Positions 19,963 to 31,001 of a DNA stretch of 64,000 bases are shown one piece after another (position 1 is the first letter of the stretch; each line of letters starts with the position of its first letter). A program made the position numbers and the translations under genes. The notes under the pieces are model-generated. The model saw only the letters and a program-made list of their open reading frames with translations, had not been told where the DNA came from and searched no databases. The DNA lies in assembly GCF_024701975.1 (NCBI RefSeq), contig NZ_JANLNM010000001.1, positions 1,116,001 through 1,180,000 on the forward strand, written 5' to 3'. Source of the stretch: Variovorax sp. ZS18.2.2. GTDB lineage: Bacteria > Pseudomonadota > Gammaproteobacteria > Burkholderiales > Burkholderiaceae_C.

Positions 19963-21132
19963 TCATTGCGTGGAGAGTGCGGGAACGGGCGCGCCCGTTT
20001 CGCGCGACGGCGTGCCCACAAGGCGCTGCAGCACACGCAGTGCCAGCCCGGCCGGCCCGGTGTGCCACCAGCGCCGCCCCGCGCTGCGGCGCGACTTGCC
20101 CATCGCCTGCGTCAGCCGGTCGAGTGAAATCGCCAGCAGCACGATGCCCAGCCCGCCCACGGTCGCCAGGCCCATGTCGAGCCGCCCGATCCCGCGCAGC
20201 ACCATCTGGCCGAGGCCGCCGACCGCGATCATCGAAGCGATCACCACCATCGACAGCGACAGCATCAGCGCCTGGTTGATGCCCGCCATGATCGACGGCA
20301 TGGCCAGCGGCAGCTGCACCTTCACCAGCATCTGCCAGGGCGAAGCGCCGTAGGCGCGCGCGGCCTCGATCAGGTCGGGGCGCACCTGGCGCAGGCCCAG
20401 GTTGGTCAGGCGCACGAGTGGCGCCAGCGCGAAGATGATCGTCACGATCACGCCCGGCACGTTGCCGATGCCGAACAGCATCACCACCGGCACGAGGTAC
20501 ACGAAGGCCGGCGTGGTCTGCATCGCGTCGAGTACAGGCCGCATGAGGCGCTGGGCCCGGTCGCTGCTGGCCAGCAGCACACCGAGCGGCAGGCCGATGA
20601 CCATGCAGAAGACGAGCGAGGTCAGCACCAGCGACAGCGTGACCATGGCCTCGGGCCAGATGCCCAGCATCGCCACGAGCAACAGCGCGACCGTGGTGCC
20701 GATGGCGAGCGCGCGGCCGGCGAACTGCCAGGCGAAGAGGCCGATCAACGCGATCATCGCGAGCGTCGGCAGACCGGTGAGGAGGCCCTGCACCCAGTTC
20801 AGCGTGCTGTCGATGGGCAGGCGCACCGTCTGGAAGAAGGGGCGGAAATGTTCGACCACCCAGCCGAGGCCCTGGTTGATCCAGGACTCGACGGGGAGGG
20901 AGCCGTCCCAGAGGCGGTGCAGTTGGAAGCCGCCGGTGGCGGTGTCGGCCTGTCCAGCGAGCTGGTGCGCGGCGTTCATCGGTGCATCGAGCCAGGCGCT
21001 GGTGGCCGAGGTGTCGGGTGCGGCCGAGAGCGCCTCCCACGGATCGACGAAGGCGGCGGGCTCCGGGGCCGTGTTCAATGCGGCGCCCAGGTCTTGCATG
21101 TTCGGGTCGGAAGGCAATGTGGTGTCGGTCAT
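19963..21132 (-). CDS. proW: Glycine betaine/proline ABC transporter permease (ProW type)
   Basis: 389 residues. A soluble N-terminal part of roughly 120 residues, rich in Ala/Asp and low in predicted structure, precedes the membrane domain, which begins near '[19 protein letters not shown]'. The permease signature for coupling to the ATPase is around '[24 protein letters not shown]'. It is a little longer than the E. coli protein. It lies 21 bases downstream of proV and 23 bases upstream of proX, so the three genes form one operon. Confidence 0.9.
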   Translation of the reverse strand: MTDTTLPSDPNMQDLGAALNTAPEPAAFVDPWEALSAAPDTSATSAWLDAPMNAAHQLAGQADTATGGFQLHRLWDGSLPVESWINQGLGWVVEHFRPFFQTVRLPIDSTLNWVQGLLTGLPTLAMIALIGLFAWQFAGRALAIGTTVALLLVAMLGIWPEAMVTLSLVLTSLVFCMVIGLPLGVLLASSDRAQRLMRPVLDAMQTTPAFVYLVPVVMLFGIGNVPGVIVTIIFALAPLVRLTNLGLRQVRPDLIEAARAYGASPWQMLVKVQLPLAMPSIMAGINQALMLSLSMVVIASMIAVGGLGQMVLRGIGRLDMGLATVGGLGIVLLAISLDRLTQAMGKSRRSAGRRWWHTGPAGLALRVLQRLVGTPSRETGAPVPALSTQ

Positions 21133-21153
21133 CGTTCAGGTTCCTTCGTGAAT

Positions 21154-22407
21154 TCAGTGCGGCTCGGCGGCGAGCGCAGGCGCGGCGTGCGGGGACACGG
21201 GCTCGATCGGCGGCGTCTCGCGGTCCAGGAACTTGAGCAGCGTCGTCTTGCTGATCGCGCCGCAGAAGCGGCCGTCGGCAGCCACCACCGGCAGCGCGCA
21301 CGGCGCCTGCGCGAGCTGGCCGATGAGGCCGGCCACCGGCGCTTCGGCGTCGATGCGCGGCAGGTCGGCCAGGAACGCGTGCTGCAACCCCAGCGGACCC
21401 GAATGCCCGTCGAGCGCGCCACGCAGCGTGTCGGCCGACACCACGCCAAGGAACCGCTTGTTCGGGCTGGTCACGTAGGCGAAGTCGCGGTCCTGGTCTT
21501 CGAGCAGCTTGAGCGCCGCGCGCGCACCGCGCTCGGGGTGCTCGCACACCACGGTGAGCGACTTGCGTGCGATGTCCGCCGCCTTGAACACGGCCGCCGC
21601 GTCCACGCCGCGCACGAAGCTGCGCACATAGTCGTCGGCGGGGCTGCGCAGGATCTCGTCGGGCGTGCCGACCTGGATCACCTGGCCGTCTTTCATGATC
21701 GCGATGCGGTCGCCGATGCGCATGGCTTCATCGAGGTCGTGCGAGATGAAGACGATGGTGCGGCGCTGCTCCTGCTGCAGCCGCAGCAGCTCCGACTGCA
21801 TCTCGGTGCGGATGATCGGGTCGAGCGCCGAGAAGGCCTCGTCCATCAGCAGGATCGACGGGTCGGAGGCCAGCGCGCGCGCCAGGCCCACGCGCTGCTG
21901 CATGCCGCCGGAAAGCTCGTCGGGGTAGCTGTCGCCCCAGCCCGCGAGGCCCACCTGCGCGAGCGCCTTGTCGGCCTGCGCGAGGCGTTCCTTCTTGCTC
22001 GTGCCCGAGAGCTCCAGGCCGAACGCGGTGTTCTCGCGCACCGTCATGTGCGGCATCAGCGCGAACGACTGGAACACCATGCTGATGTCCTTGCGGCGCA
22101 GCGCGCGCAGCTTGGCGTCGGAGTGCTCGTTGATGTCGGCGCCGTCGATCACGATGCGCCCGGCGGTCGGCTCGATCAGCCGGTTCAACAGGCGCACCAG
22201 CGTCGACTTGCCCGAGCCCGACAGGCCCATGATCACGAAGATCTCGCCGGCCTGGATCTCGAAGGTGGCATCGAACACGCCGATCGACTGGCCCGTTTGC
22301 GCGAGGATTTCCTTCTTCGAAAAACCTTGGCGGACCAGTTCGAGGGCTTGCTCGGGCGAATCGCCGAACACCTTGAAGACATGGTCGATGAGAATTCCTT
22401 TGGCCAT
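21154..22407 (-). CDS. proV: Glycine betaine/proline ABC transporter ATPase (ProV type)
   Basis: 417 residues with start ATG 22407 after AAGGAG; an upstream extension to 22470 is open but unlikely. Walker [10 protein letters not shown], signature motif [15 protein letters not shown], Walker [14 protein letters not shown], and the His switch FISHDLDEA are all present. The C-terminal 150 residues form two CBS domains, which in OpuA/ProV-type importers sense ionic strength. It is first in the operon and is preceded by a leader of about 340 bases. Confidence 0.93.
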   Translation of the reverse strand: MAKGILIDHVFKVFGDSPEQALELVRQGFSKKEILAQTGQSIGVFDATFEIQAGEIFVIMGLSGSGKSTLVRLLNRLIEPTAGRIVIDGADINEHSDAKLRALRRKDISMVFQSFALMPHMTVRENTAFGLELSGTSKKERLAQADKALAQVGLAGWGDSYPDELSGGMQQRVGLARALASDPSILLMDEAFSALDPIIRTEMQSELLRLQQEQRRTIVFISHDLDEAMRIGDRIAIMKDGQVIQVGTPDEILRSPADDYVRSFVRGVDAAAVFKAADIARKSLTVVCEHPERGARAALKLLEDQDRDFAYVTSPNKRFLGVVSADTLRGALDGHSGPLGLQHAFLADLPRIDAEAPVAGLIGQLAQAPCALPVVAADGRFCGAISKTTLLKFLDRETPPIEPVSPHAAPALAAEPH

Positions 22408-22711
22408 ATGCCGGGGCTCCTTGTTGAAAGGTTGGACACAGCACCGCCCCGGCAAAGCACAGGACGGCAACGGTCACGCCATCAGCCGATGGGCCGTCCG
22501 AACAGAGAGCGCGAGAAGACGCGTGCAATGGCCCGGCGAGCCTTGGGGCTGCCGACAGGCACTGAAGACGACGTGGCGACGAAACCAGTGCCCGCCGAAG
22601 GGTGGCGTGGCAGTGGGGCCGGAAAGATCCGGCCGGTTTGCCGGGCAGGGCCCGGCGGGGGAGAACCTTGCACCGCGACGGGATTCGAGATCCGCGAGTA
22701 GTGCAGGGCCA

Positions 22712-22739
22712 ACCAACAGGACTTACATGACTTGTTGGT
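22712..22739. promoter_or_regulatory. Inverted repeat just downstream of the proV transcription start
   Basis: ACCAACAGG (22712-22720) pairs with CTTGTTGGT (22731-22739), with one G-T, around a 10-nt centre. It covers about +9 to +36 of the predicted proVWX transcript. The segment CTTGTTGGTCG (22731-22741) recurs exactly at 22845-22855, nearer fumC. This could be an operator or an RNA hairpin. Confidence 0.4.
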
Positions 22740-22754
22740 CGTCTGAAGCCAATG

Positions 22755-22784
22755 ATTATAACTTTTTGACATGACGCGAGTCAA
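22755..22784 (-). promoter_or_regulatory. Predicted sigma70 promoter of proVWX
   Basis: Read leftward: TTGACT (22784-22779), 18-bp spacer, then a perfect TATAAT (22760-22755). Transcription would start near 22748, leaving a 340-base leader before proV. The rest of the 22408-22914 gap holds no gene I can support; the fumC side has no clear promoter hexamers. Confidence 0.65.
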
Positions 22785-22914
22785 CCCAACGGGCGTACCG
22801 TGATGTCGGCGGCGGCCCAATGGCCCCGTCAGATGCGAGCTATTCTTGTTGGTCGATACTCGGGCCGCGCCCGACCAGGCGGCGCAACCATCCAAGACTG
22901 CGGAGCTTTTTCTC

Positions 22915-24312
22915 ATGACGACTTCCCCCAAGACCCGTGCCGAGCGCGATACCTTCGGTCCGATCGACGTGCCGGCCGACAAGCTGTGGGGTGCGCAAAC
23001 GCAGCGCTCGCTGCAGAATTTCGACATCTCCGGCGAACAGCAGCCGCGCGAAATCATCAAGGCGCTGGCGCAAGTCAAGCGCGCATCGGCCGTGGTCAAC
23101 CACGCGCTGGGCCTGCAGGACGAGAAGAAGACCCAGGCCATCGTGGCCGCGGCCGACGAAGTCGTCGCCGGCAAGCACCCGGGCGAGTTCCCGCTGGTGG
23201 TCTGGCAGACCGGCTCGGGCACGCAGAGCAACATGAACGTCAATGAGGTGCTGGCCAACCGCGCGAGCGAAATCCTCGGCGGCGAGCGCGGGGAAGGGCG
23301 CCTTGTGCACCCGAACGACGACGTGAACCGCAGCCAGTCGAGCAACGACGTGTTCCCGACCGCGATGCACGTGGCCGCCGTCGAGGCCATCACCCACAAG
23401 CTGCTGCCCGCCATCGCCAAGCTGCGCGGCACGCTGGAGAAAAAGTCCAAGGACTTCGCCGACATCGTGAAGATCGGCCGCACCCACCTGCAGGACGCCA
23501 CGCCCCTCACGCTGGGCCAGGAGTTCTCGGGCTACGTCGCGCAGTTGGCGCACGGCGAAGCGCATGTGCGCGCCGCGCTGCCGCACCTGTGCGAACTGGC
23601 GCTGGGCGGCACGGCTGTGGGCACCGGGCTCAATGCGCCCAAGGGCTACGCGGAGCAGGTGGCGGCCGAGCTGGCAAAGCTCACCGGCCTGCCGTTCATC
23701 ACCGCGCCGAACAAGTTCGAGGCGATGGCCAGCGTCGATGCGCTGGTGCACGCCCACGGCGCGCTCAAGACGCTCGCCGCCAGCATGAACAAGATCGCCA
23801 ACGACGTGCGTTGGCTCGCGAGCGGCCCGCGCAGCGGCATCGGCGAGTTGAGCATTCCCGAGAACGAACCCGGCTCGTCGATCATGCCGGGCAAGGTCAA
23901 TCCGACCCAGAGCGAAGCCGTCACGATGCTGGCCGCGCAGGTGTTCGGCAATGACGTGGCCATCAACATCGGCGGCGCCTCGGGCAACTTCGAGCTGAAC
24001 GTGTTCCGCCCGATGGTGGCCCACAACTTCCTGCAGAGCGTGCGCCTGCTGGCCGACGGCATGGTGAGCTTCAACGACCACTGCGCCGTGGGCATCGAGC
24101 CGAACCGCGAACGCATCACGGAGCTGGTGCAGCGTTCGCTGATGCTGGTGACGGCGCTGAACACGCACATCGGCTACGACAAGTCGGCCTACATCGCGAA
24201 GAAGGCGCACAAGGAAGGCACGAGCCTGCGCGAGGCCGCGATCGCTTCGGGGCACCTCACGGCCGAGCAGTTCGACCAGTGGGTGGTGCCGGAGAACATG
24301 ACAGGGCGTTGA
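22915..24312 (+). CDS. fumC: Fumarate hydratase class II
   Basis: 465 residues, the iron-independent, heat-stable fumarase of the aspartase/fumarase superfamily. The superfamily signature [15 protein letters not shown] is present, as are '[14 protein letters not shown]' and '[16 protein letters not shown]' from the active site. Start ATG 22915 is preceded by GGAG; the frame is open further upstream but without support. A terminator follows. With the class I enzyme on the other side of proVWX, the strain has both an iron-sulfur and an iron-free fumarase, which in other bacteria is a fallback under iron shortage or oxidative stress. Confidence 0.95.
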   Translation: MTTSPKTRAERDTFGPIDVPADKLWGAQTQRSLQNFDISGEQQPREIIKALAQVKRASAVVNHALGLQDEKKTQAIVAAADEVVAGKHPGEFPLVVWQTGSGTQSNMNVNEVLANRASEILGGERGEGRLVHPNDDVNRSQSSNDVFPTAMHVAAVEAITHKLLPAIAKLRGTLEKKSKDFADIVKIGRTHLQDATPLTLGQEFSGYVAQLAHGEAHVRAALPHLCELALGGTAVGTGLNAPKGYAEQVAAELAKLTGLPFITAPNKFEAMASVDALVHAHGALKTLAASMNKIANDVRWLASGPRSGIGELSIPENEPGSSIMPGKVNPTQSEAVTMLAAQVFGNDVAINIGGASGNFELNVFRPMVAHNFLQSVRLLADGMVSFNDHCAVGIEPNRERITELVQRSLMLVTALNTHIGYDKSAYIAKKAHKEGTSLREAAIASGHLTAEQFDQWVVPENMTGR

Positions 24313-24328
24313 TCCGCGCCGCGCCATG

Positions 24329-24358
24329 AAAAAAGGACCCGCGAGAGGGTCCTTTTTT
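24329..24358. terminator. Bidirectional terminator between fumC and the convergent oxidoreductase
   Basis: AAAAGGACCC (24331-24340) pairs perfectly with GGGTCCTTTT (24347-24356) around loop GCGAGA, with A-tract and T-tract on either side. It can serve fumC and, on the other strand, the gene that ends at 24372. Confidence 0.85.
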
Positions 24359-24371
24359 CGTTGCCGGCCGG

Positions 24372-24989
24372 TCAGTAGCCGATCGTATAGCGCTGGCGCG
24401 AATGCGCAGGCTTCTCGAGTTCGTCGATGAACGCGATCGCGTAGTCCTCGAAGCTGATCCAGCTGCGGCCTTCGGCGCTCACGAGCAGGTCGTCCTTGCC
24501 GAGGCGGAACTTGCCGGTGCGCTCGCCGTCGACGAATTCGGCGGAGGGCGACAGGAAGGTCCAGTCGAGGTCCTTTTCGCTGCGCAGTGCGTCGAGGAAC
24601 ACGCCGCCGGCCGTGGCTTCGGCACGGTAGGCATCGGGGAAGTTCGGCGTCTCGATCACCTTGAGGCCCGGTGCCGCGAACAGGCTTCCGGCACCGCCGA
24701 CCACCAGCAGGCGCTTCACGCCCGCGCGCTTGACCGGCTCGATGATGGCAGCGGGCGGCACGGTGGCGAAGTGCGCGGCGCTGAACACGGCGTCGTGGCC
24801 GGCCAGTGCCTTCTCCAGCGCGGGGGCGTCGAGCGCGTCGACGTCGACGGCATTCACGTTGGCGCGACCTGACAGCTTCTCGCTGGCCTTGCGCGCGATG
24901 GCGGTGACAGTGTGGCCGCGGCGCAGTGCTTCTTCGAGAAGGCGGCCGCCGGCGCGTCCGGTGGCGCCGATGATGGCGATGTGGCTCAT
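24372..24989 (-). CDS. NAD(P)-binding oxidoreductase, atypical SDR/NmrA-like
   Basis: 205 residues. N-terminal Rossmann motif IGATGRAGG (residues 6-14) binds NAD(P). The overall pattern ('GHTVTAIARKASEKL', 'DWTFLSPSAEF') matches the small NAD(P)H-binding family that includes YwnB- and NmrA-like proteins. No YxxxK active-site pair is evident, so it could be a reductase or a redox-sensing protein. It is divergent from a LysR-type regulator with a 102-bp shared region, the usual arrangement for regulator and target. Confidence 0.8.
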   Translation of the reverse strand: MSHIAIIGATGRAGGRLLEEALRRGHTVTAIARKASEKLSGRANVNAVDVDALDAPALEKALAGHDAVFSAAHFATVPPAAIIEPVKRAGVKRLLVVGGAGSLFAAPGLKVIETPNFPDAYRAEATAGGVFLDALRSEKDLDWTFLSPSAEFVDGERTGKFRLGKDDLLVSAEGRSWISFEDYAIAFIDELEKPAHSRQRYTIGY

Positions 24990-25038
24990 GAATGACTCCG
25001 GGATGGTGGATGGGATGAAGCTCATCTTAGGTTTCTGG

Positions 25039-25060
25039 TTTCGAAAGAAATACCTCGAAA
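25039..25060. promoter_or_regulatory. Possible LysR-type binding region
   Basis: The palindrome TTTCGAAA (25039-25046) and a further TCGAAA (25055-25060) lie in the 102-bp region between the divergent oxidoreductase and LysR genes. The region is AT-rich against its surroundings. Assignment rests on context. Confidence 0.3.
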
Positions 25061-25091
25061 TACGCGCTTCTTTATTCCTAGAATCGTTCGA

Positions 25092-26009
25092 ATGGATCGA
25101 TTGAATGCAATGCGGGTGTTCGTGAACGTGGTGGATTCGGGCAGCCTGTCGGCCGCAGCCGAGAAGCTGGACATGTCTCGCCCGGTGGTCACGCGCTATG
25201 TGGCCGAACTCGAACAATGGACCGGCGCACGGCTGCTGCATCGCACCACGCGCCGCCTGAGCCTCACCGCCGCCGGCGAGGAACTGCTGCCGCGCTGCCG
25301 CCAGGTGCTCGAACTCGCGGGCGACATGCAGGCCGCGGTGCGGCATCCGGCCGAAGCGCCGCAGGGCCAGTTGCGCATCACGACCGGCACCTCGTTCGCG
25401 CAGGCGCAGCTGGCCGACGCCATTGCGGACTACGTGCGGCTCTACCCGGGCGTGGCGGTCGACCTAGTGCTGCTGGACCGCACTGTCAACCTGGTGGACG
25501 AGCGCATCGACCTGGCGATCCGCACGGCGGCGGAGATCGATCCCAACCTCATCGCGCGCCGGCTCACCGACTGCCGTTCGGTCGTCTGCGCCTCGCCCGC
25601 GTACCTGAAGGAACACGGCAAGCCGCTGCGTGTGGACGAACTGGCCCAGCGCAACTGCCTCACGCATTCGTACTTCGGCCACAGCCTCTGGAATTTCACC
25701 CGCAAGGCGGATGGGGAGCCGCTCTCCGTGGCGGTGAACGGCAACGTGTCGGCCAACGATGCCGCGAGCCTGATGTGCCTCGCGCGGGCGGGGGCGGGCA
25801 TCGCGATGTTGCCGACCTACCTGACGGCGGCGCTGCTTCAGTCGGGCGAACTGGTATCGCTTTTTGAGGATTGCGAGCCGCAGGTCGTCGGCATGTACGC
25901 CGTGTACACCTCGCGCAAGCACATGCCGGCCACGCTGCGCACGATGCTCGACTTCCTGGCCGAGCGCTTCACCGAAGTGCCGTCGTGGGACTTGCCGCCG
26001 CCCCGCTGA
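25092..26009 (+). CDS. LysR-family transcriptional regulator
   Basis: 305 residues. The N-terminal winged helix is typical ('MDRLNAMRVFVNVVDSGSLS', 'AAEKLDMSRPVVTRYVAELE', 'RLLHRTTRRLSLT'), followed by a periplasmic-binding-protein-like sensor domain. It belongs to the branch with the 'HRTTRR' wing, which often controls adjacent reductases or drug-response genes. Divergent orientation suggests it controls the oxidoreductase ending at 24989. Confidence 0.9.
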   Translation: MDRLNAMRVFVNVVDSGSLSAAAEKLDMSRPVVTRYVAELEQWTGARLLHRTTRRLSLTAAGEELLPRCRQVLELAGDMQAAVRHPAEAPQGQLRITTGTSFAQAQLADAIADYVRLYPGVAVDLVLLDRTVNLVDERIDLAIRTAAEIDPNLIARRLTDCRSVVCASPAYLKEHGKPLRVDELAQRNCLTHSYFGHSLWNFTRKADGEPLSVAVNGNVSANDAASLMCLARAGAGIAMLPTYLTAALLQSGELVSLFEDCEPQVVGMYAVYTSRKHMPATLRTMLDFLAERFTEVPSWDLPPPR

Positions 26010-26030
26010 GGCAGGGCGGCGTGATCCCGC

Positions 26031-26666
26031 TCAATGACGGGAGGAGCCGGCAGCGGCCGCCTGGTTCATCAGCTTGTCGGTGTAGGCGATGGCCATGGCC
26101 GAGAACAGGAAGGCGATGTGGATCACCGTCTGCGCGATCAGCACGCGGTCGGTGTAGTTGTCAGCGTTGATGAAGGTCTTGAGCAGGTGGATCGAGCTGA
26201 TGCCGATGATGGCGGTGGCCAGCTTCACCTTGAGCACCGAGGCGTTCACATGGCTGAGCCACTCGGGCTGGTCGCGATGGCCTTCCAGGTTCATGCGGCT
26301 CACGAAGGTCTCGTAGCCGCCCACGATCACCATGATGAGCAGGTTGGAGATCATCACCACGTCGATCAGCGCCAGCACCACCAGCATGATCACCGTCTCG
26401 TTGAGCGTGCCCACCGGCGCGGTGGTCTTGTAGCCGATGCTGGTGATCAGCGCCTGCAGCGCGGTCTGGCTGCCGAATGCGGCCTCGACCAGGTGCAGCA
26501 ACTCGACCAGGAAGTGCACCACGTACACCGCCTGCGCCACGATCAGGCCCAGGTACAGCGGCAGTTGCAGCCAGCGGCTCGCAAAGATCAGCCGGGGCAG
26601 CGGCCCCATCGGATAGGTACGGGTGGCGGGCGGGTTCAGGGGGTCGAAAGGATCGGGAGCGGACAT
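26031..26666 (-). CDS. YqhA-like (UPF0114) inner-membrane protein
   Basis: 211 residues with four hydrophobic segments: about 30-52, 90-118, 145-165 and 178-197. The texts '[18 protein letters not shown]' and '[18 protein letters not shown]' are characteristic of the UPF0114/TIGR00645 family, whose E. coli member is YqhA. No biochemical role is established. It stands alone between a LysR gene and acs, with a Pro-rich N-terminal leader of about 20 residues. Confidence 0.85.
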   Translation of the reverse strand: MSAPDPFDPLNPPATRTYPMGPLPRLIFASRWLQLPLYLGLIVAQAVYVVHFLVELLHLVEAAFGSQTALQALITSIGYKTTAPVGTLNETVIMLVVLALIDVVMISNLLIMVIVGGYETFVSRMNLEGHRDQPEWLSHVNASVLKVKLATAIIGISSIHLLKTFINADNYTDRVLIAQTVIHIAFLFSAMAIAYTDKLMNQAAAAGSSRH

Positions 26667-26812
26667 CGGGTGGGGGTTCGTTGGGGACCGGCGATTTTAG
26701 GGGGGGGCCGTGACGCACTCGTGATAACCCTGCGAACTAACATCGGACGCGTCAGTGACCCGTAAGTGCGCGCGCCGACATTACGGCCGCATCCACCCAG
26801 GAGACAAAGAGA

Positions 26813-28810
<1,998 letters not shown>

Positions 28811-28825
28811 GACGTGGCCGCCTGT

Positions 28826-28846
28826 CCGTCCGGCAGCGCCGGACGG
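28826..28846 (+). terminator. Hairpin after acs
   Basis: CCGTCCGGC (28826-28834) pairs perfectly with GCCGGACGG (28838-28846), loop AGC, followed by GCCCTTTGCC. The stem is very stable but the T-tract is short. Confidence 0.45.
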
Positions 28847-28933
28847 GCCCTTTGCCTGAGGTAAAACCCGACAGTTGCTGCGTGCCTCGACGCGCGCGGC
28901 CGTTGTGTTCTATCTTTTCAGAGGAGGCCCCCA

Positions 28934-29440
28934 ATGGGCGTGAGATCCGCTTTCCTGTTCGTCATCGTGCTGCTGATTGCAGCGCTCGCCGCATTGAACT
29001 GGGGGACGCTGTCGGCCCCCACCGATGTCTGGCTGGGCTTCATGACCGTCTCGGCGCCGCTGGGGCTGATCATGCTGGGCCTCACGGTTGTGCTGGCCGC
29101 CTTCTTCCTGGTCTACGTGCTGTACCTGCACAGCTCCGTCCTCATCGACACCAAGCGCCACACGAAGGAAATGCAGGTCCAGCGCGACCTCGCCGACAAG
29201 GCCGAAGCCTCGCGCTTCACCGAATTGCGCAACTTCCTCGAGGCGCAGGAGAACAAGCACATGGCGCACAACGCCGACCGCCATACGGCGCTGGTGGCGC
29301 GCATCGATCAGCTCGAGAACGCGGTGCGGCTGCGCTCCGAGCAGACCGACAACACCTTGGCTGCGCACATCGGCCAACTCGAAGACCGCATCGAGCGCCG
29401 GCCGGTGGCGGTGCCGGCCGATATCAACCCTCAGGGTTGA
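28934..29440 (+). CDS. LapA-like small membrane protein with coiled coil
   Basis: 168 residues. Two N-terminal membrane segments (about 5-22 and 37-65) are followed by a charged helical region of about 75 residues with heptad-like spacing ('MQVQRDLADKAEASRFTELR', 'ARIDQLENAVRLRSEQ'). This matches LapA/DUF1049-type proteins; E. coli LapA takes part in controlling lipopolysaccharide assembly with LapB. No lapB is adjacent here. Ribosome site AGAGGAGG is very strong. Confidence 0.7.
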   Translation: MGVRSAFLFVIVLLIAALAALNWGTLSAPTDVWLGFMTVSAPLGLIMLGLTVVLAAFFLVYVLYLHSSVLIDTKRHTKEMQVQRDLADKAEASRFTELRNFLEAQENKHMAHNADRHTALVARIDQLENAVRLRSEQTDNTLAAHIGQLEDRIERRPVAVPADINPQG

Positions 29441-29446
29441 GCTGGC

Positions 29447-29755
29447 TCAGCGCGGCGTTGCAAGAATCCAGGCCGCCAGCTTCTTCGCATCGGCTTCGCT
29501 GACCTGGTTGTTCGCCGGCATCGGCACCGGGCCCCAAACGCCGGAGCCGCCCTTCACGATCTTGGTGGCGAGGGAGTCGACGGCACCCTTGTCGTCCTTG
29601 TATTTCGTGGCCACGTCCTTGAAGGACGGGCCGAGCACCTTGCGGTCGACCGCGTGGCAGCTCATGCAGTTCTTCGACGTGGCCAGGGCCAGGTCTGCGA
29701 AGGCGGGGGCTGCGAGGCCAAGGCCCAGGGCAGCGGCGAACAGAACTCTTTTCAT
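29447..29755 (-). CDS. Class I c-type cytochrome (c551/c552-like)
   Basis: 102 residues. Sec signal peptide to about residue 20 (AFA), heme motif CMSCH with Cys30, Cys33 and His34, and the axial methionine in 'GPVPMPANN' (Met79). Size and the 'VLGPSFKDVATKY' text fit periplasmic monoheme cytochrome c551/c552 electron carriers. It converges with the LapA-like gene, seven bases apart, and is monocistronic. The partner oxidase or reductase is not in view. Confidence 0.92.
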   Translation of the reverse strand: MKRVLFAAALGLGLAAPAFADLALATSKNCMSCHAVDRKVLGPSFKDVATKYKDDKGAVDSLATKIVKGGSGVWGPVPMPANNQVSEADAKKLAAWILATPR

Positions 29756-29863
29756 GGGGGATTTATTTCGTAAGGGCTGGGTTACATTCGATGCCAACGC
29801 GATTGTAGGTAGCGCCGCCCGCCGGCGTCCGGATGCGTTGACAACAACCCGGAGGGATTCGCG

Positions 29864-30118
29864 ATGTGGTTTCTGCTGTTGGGCCTCTTGAGCCTCGCCC
29901 TCAAGTATTTCGAAGTCGGCATGGTCGCCGGCTGGAGCTGGTGGATCGTGCTGTCGCCGTTCGCACTGGCCGTCGCGTGGTGGGCCTGGGCCGATTCGTC
30001 GGGCTACACCAAGCGCAAGGTGATCGAGCGCGAAGACCGCCGCAAGCAAGCGCGCATCAGTCGCCAGAAGTCCAACATGGGCGTGCCGACCAGCAACGGC
30101 CAGCGCCCGCGCCGCTGA
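29864..30118 (+). CDS. Small Trp-rich membrane protein (TIGR04438-like)
   Basis: 84 residues with two hydrophobic segments (2-18 and 22-43), six Trp in the first half ('GWSWWIVL', 'WWAWADSSGYTKRKV') and a basic C-terminal tail. From memory this fits the 'small Trp-rich protein' family of betaproteobacteria; function unknown. The start follows GGAGGGATT. Confidence 0.8.
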   Translation: MWFLLLGLLSLALKYFEVGMVAGWSWWIVLSPFALAVAWWAWADSSGYTKRKVIEREDRRKQARISRQKSNMGVPTSNGQRPRR

Positions 30119-30172
30119 GCGCGTAGCCGCTCCCCGGCAATCATCCCCGCGCCGAATGAACGAAAGCGCGCC

Positions 30173-30997
30173 ATGGATGACGAAGCCGCCACCCACGCAC
30201 TGCTCGTCTTCGGGCTCTCCCTCTTTGTCGGGCCGGCCATCGGTGCGCTCGTGGGCTGGCGCAAGAAGCTCTTCTGGGGTGTCGGCGTCGGGGCGCTGCT
30301 GATCGGCTGCGCAGGCCTTTACGGCGCGGCCACGGTCGGCTGGCAGCGTTACCAATCGATTGCCGACACGGTGCTTGTGGAAGGCAGCCTCGTCGAATTC
30401 GTGGAGGAGCGCAGCAAGGACGACAAGGGCCGCACCACCACCACGCGCGCGCCGGTCGTCGAATACACCGCCGCCGACGGCGTGGCGCGGCGAGTCAAGG
30501 GGCTGGGCGGCGGGCTCTCCGACAAGGAACCGGGCGATGCGGTCGACGTGCGCTACAAACCGGCCGATCCTTCTCAAGCGCTGGTGGCCGATTTCCAGAA
30601 CATGTGGGGCATCGTCTGGGGTCTCGGCCTCTTCGGCGGGTTCCCGGCGATGTTCGGCCTGTTCTTCACCGGCATGGCGATCAAGGAAGGGCGCCCGTCG
30701 TCCAACGCCTGGGAGAAGGAACCCGAGGCCACACCCGCGCAAAAGCGATGGCGCACGCGCGGCACGGTGCTGGCCAACGTGGTGTTCCTCGCCGGCTTTG
30801 CCGTGTGCTTCGTCTATCCGGACGAGGACTTCGGCAAGGGGCTCGGCGCCGGGTTCATGACCATCGGCACCGGCGCCTTGCTGCACCTCGTGGTGCAGAG
30901 CTTTCCGCCGGCGATGGCGTTCGAGTCACGCAGCATCCTCGGCATCGTGGGCCTGGGCTTCATCGCCTTCGGCTACGGTGCCTGGATGATGATGTGA
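30173..30997 (+). CDS. DUF3592-type membrane protein
   Basis: 274 residues with hydrophobic segments at about 7-25, 33-55, 142-168, 195-215 and 250-272. Between them is a soluble beta-rich region ('VEGSLVEFVEERSKDDKGRT', 'VDVRYKPADPSQA') that matches the DUF3592 pattern of a short periplasmic or cytoplasmic domain with the 'YkPxdP' end. Function unknown. It converges with ilvD, four bases between stops. Confidence 0.75.
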   Translation: MDDEAATHALLVFGLSLFVGPAIGALVGWRKKLFWGVGVGALLIGCAGLYGAATVGWQRYQSIADTVLVEGSLVEFVEERSKDDKGRTTTTRAPVVEYTAADGVARRVKGLGGGLSDKEPGDAVDVRYKPADPSQALVADFQNMWGIVWGLGLFGGFPAMFGLFFTGMAIKEGRPSSNAWEKEPEATPAQKRWRTRGTVLANVVFLAGFAVCFVYPDEDFGKGLGAGFMTIGTGALLHLVVQSFPPAMAFESRSILGIVGLGFIAFGYGAWMMM

Positions 30998-31001
30998 TCG
31001 A

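Noticed and set aside
19940-21547. Extension of the proX frame far upstream
   Set aside because: It runs through proW in another frame. The signal peptide and a GGAGGAAAT ribosome site fix the proX start at 19939.
22474-22716. 80-codon minus-strand frame in the proV leader
   Set aside because: No ribosome site and Arg/Pro/Gly-rich composition. I treat the region as untranslated leader, though a leader peptide cannot be ruled out.
24990-25091. Exact T-N11-A LysR box
   Set aside because: The palindrome TTTCGAAA is clear but several T-N11-A readings are possible, so no single box was asserted.
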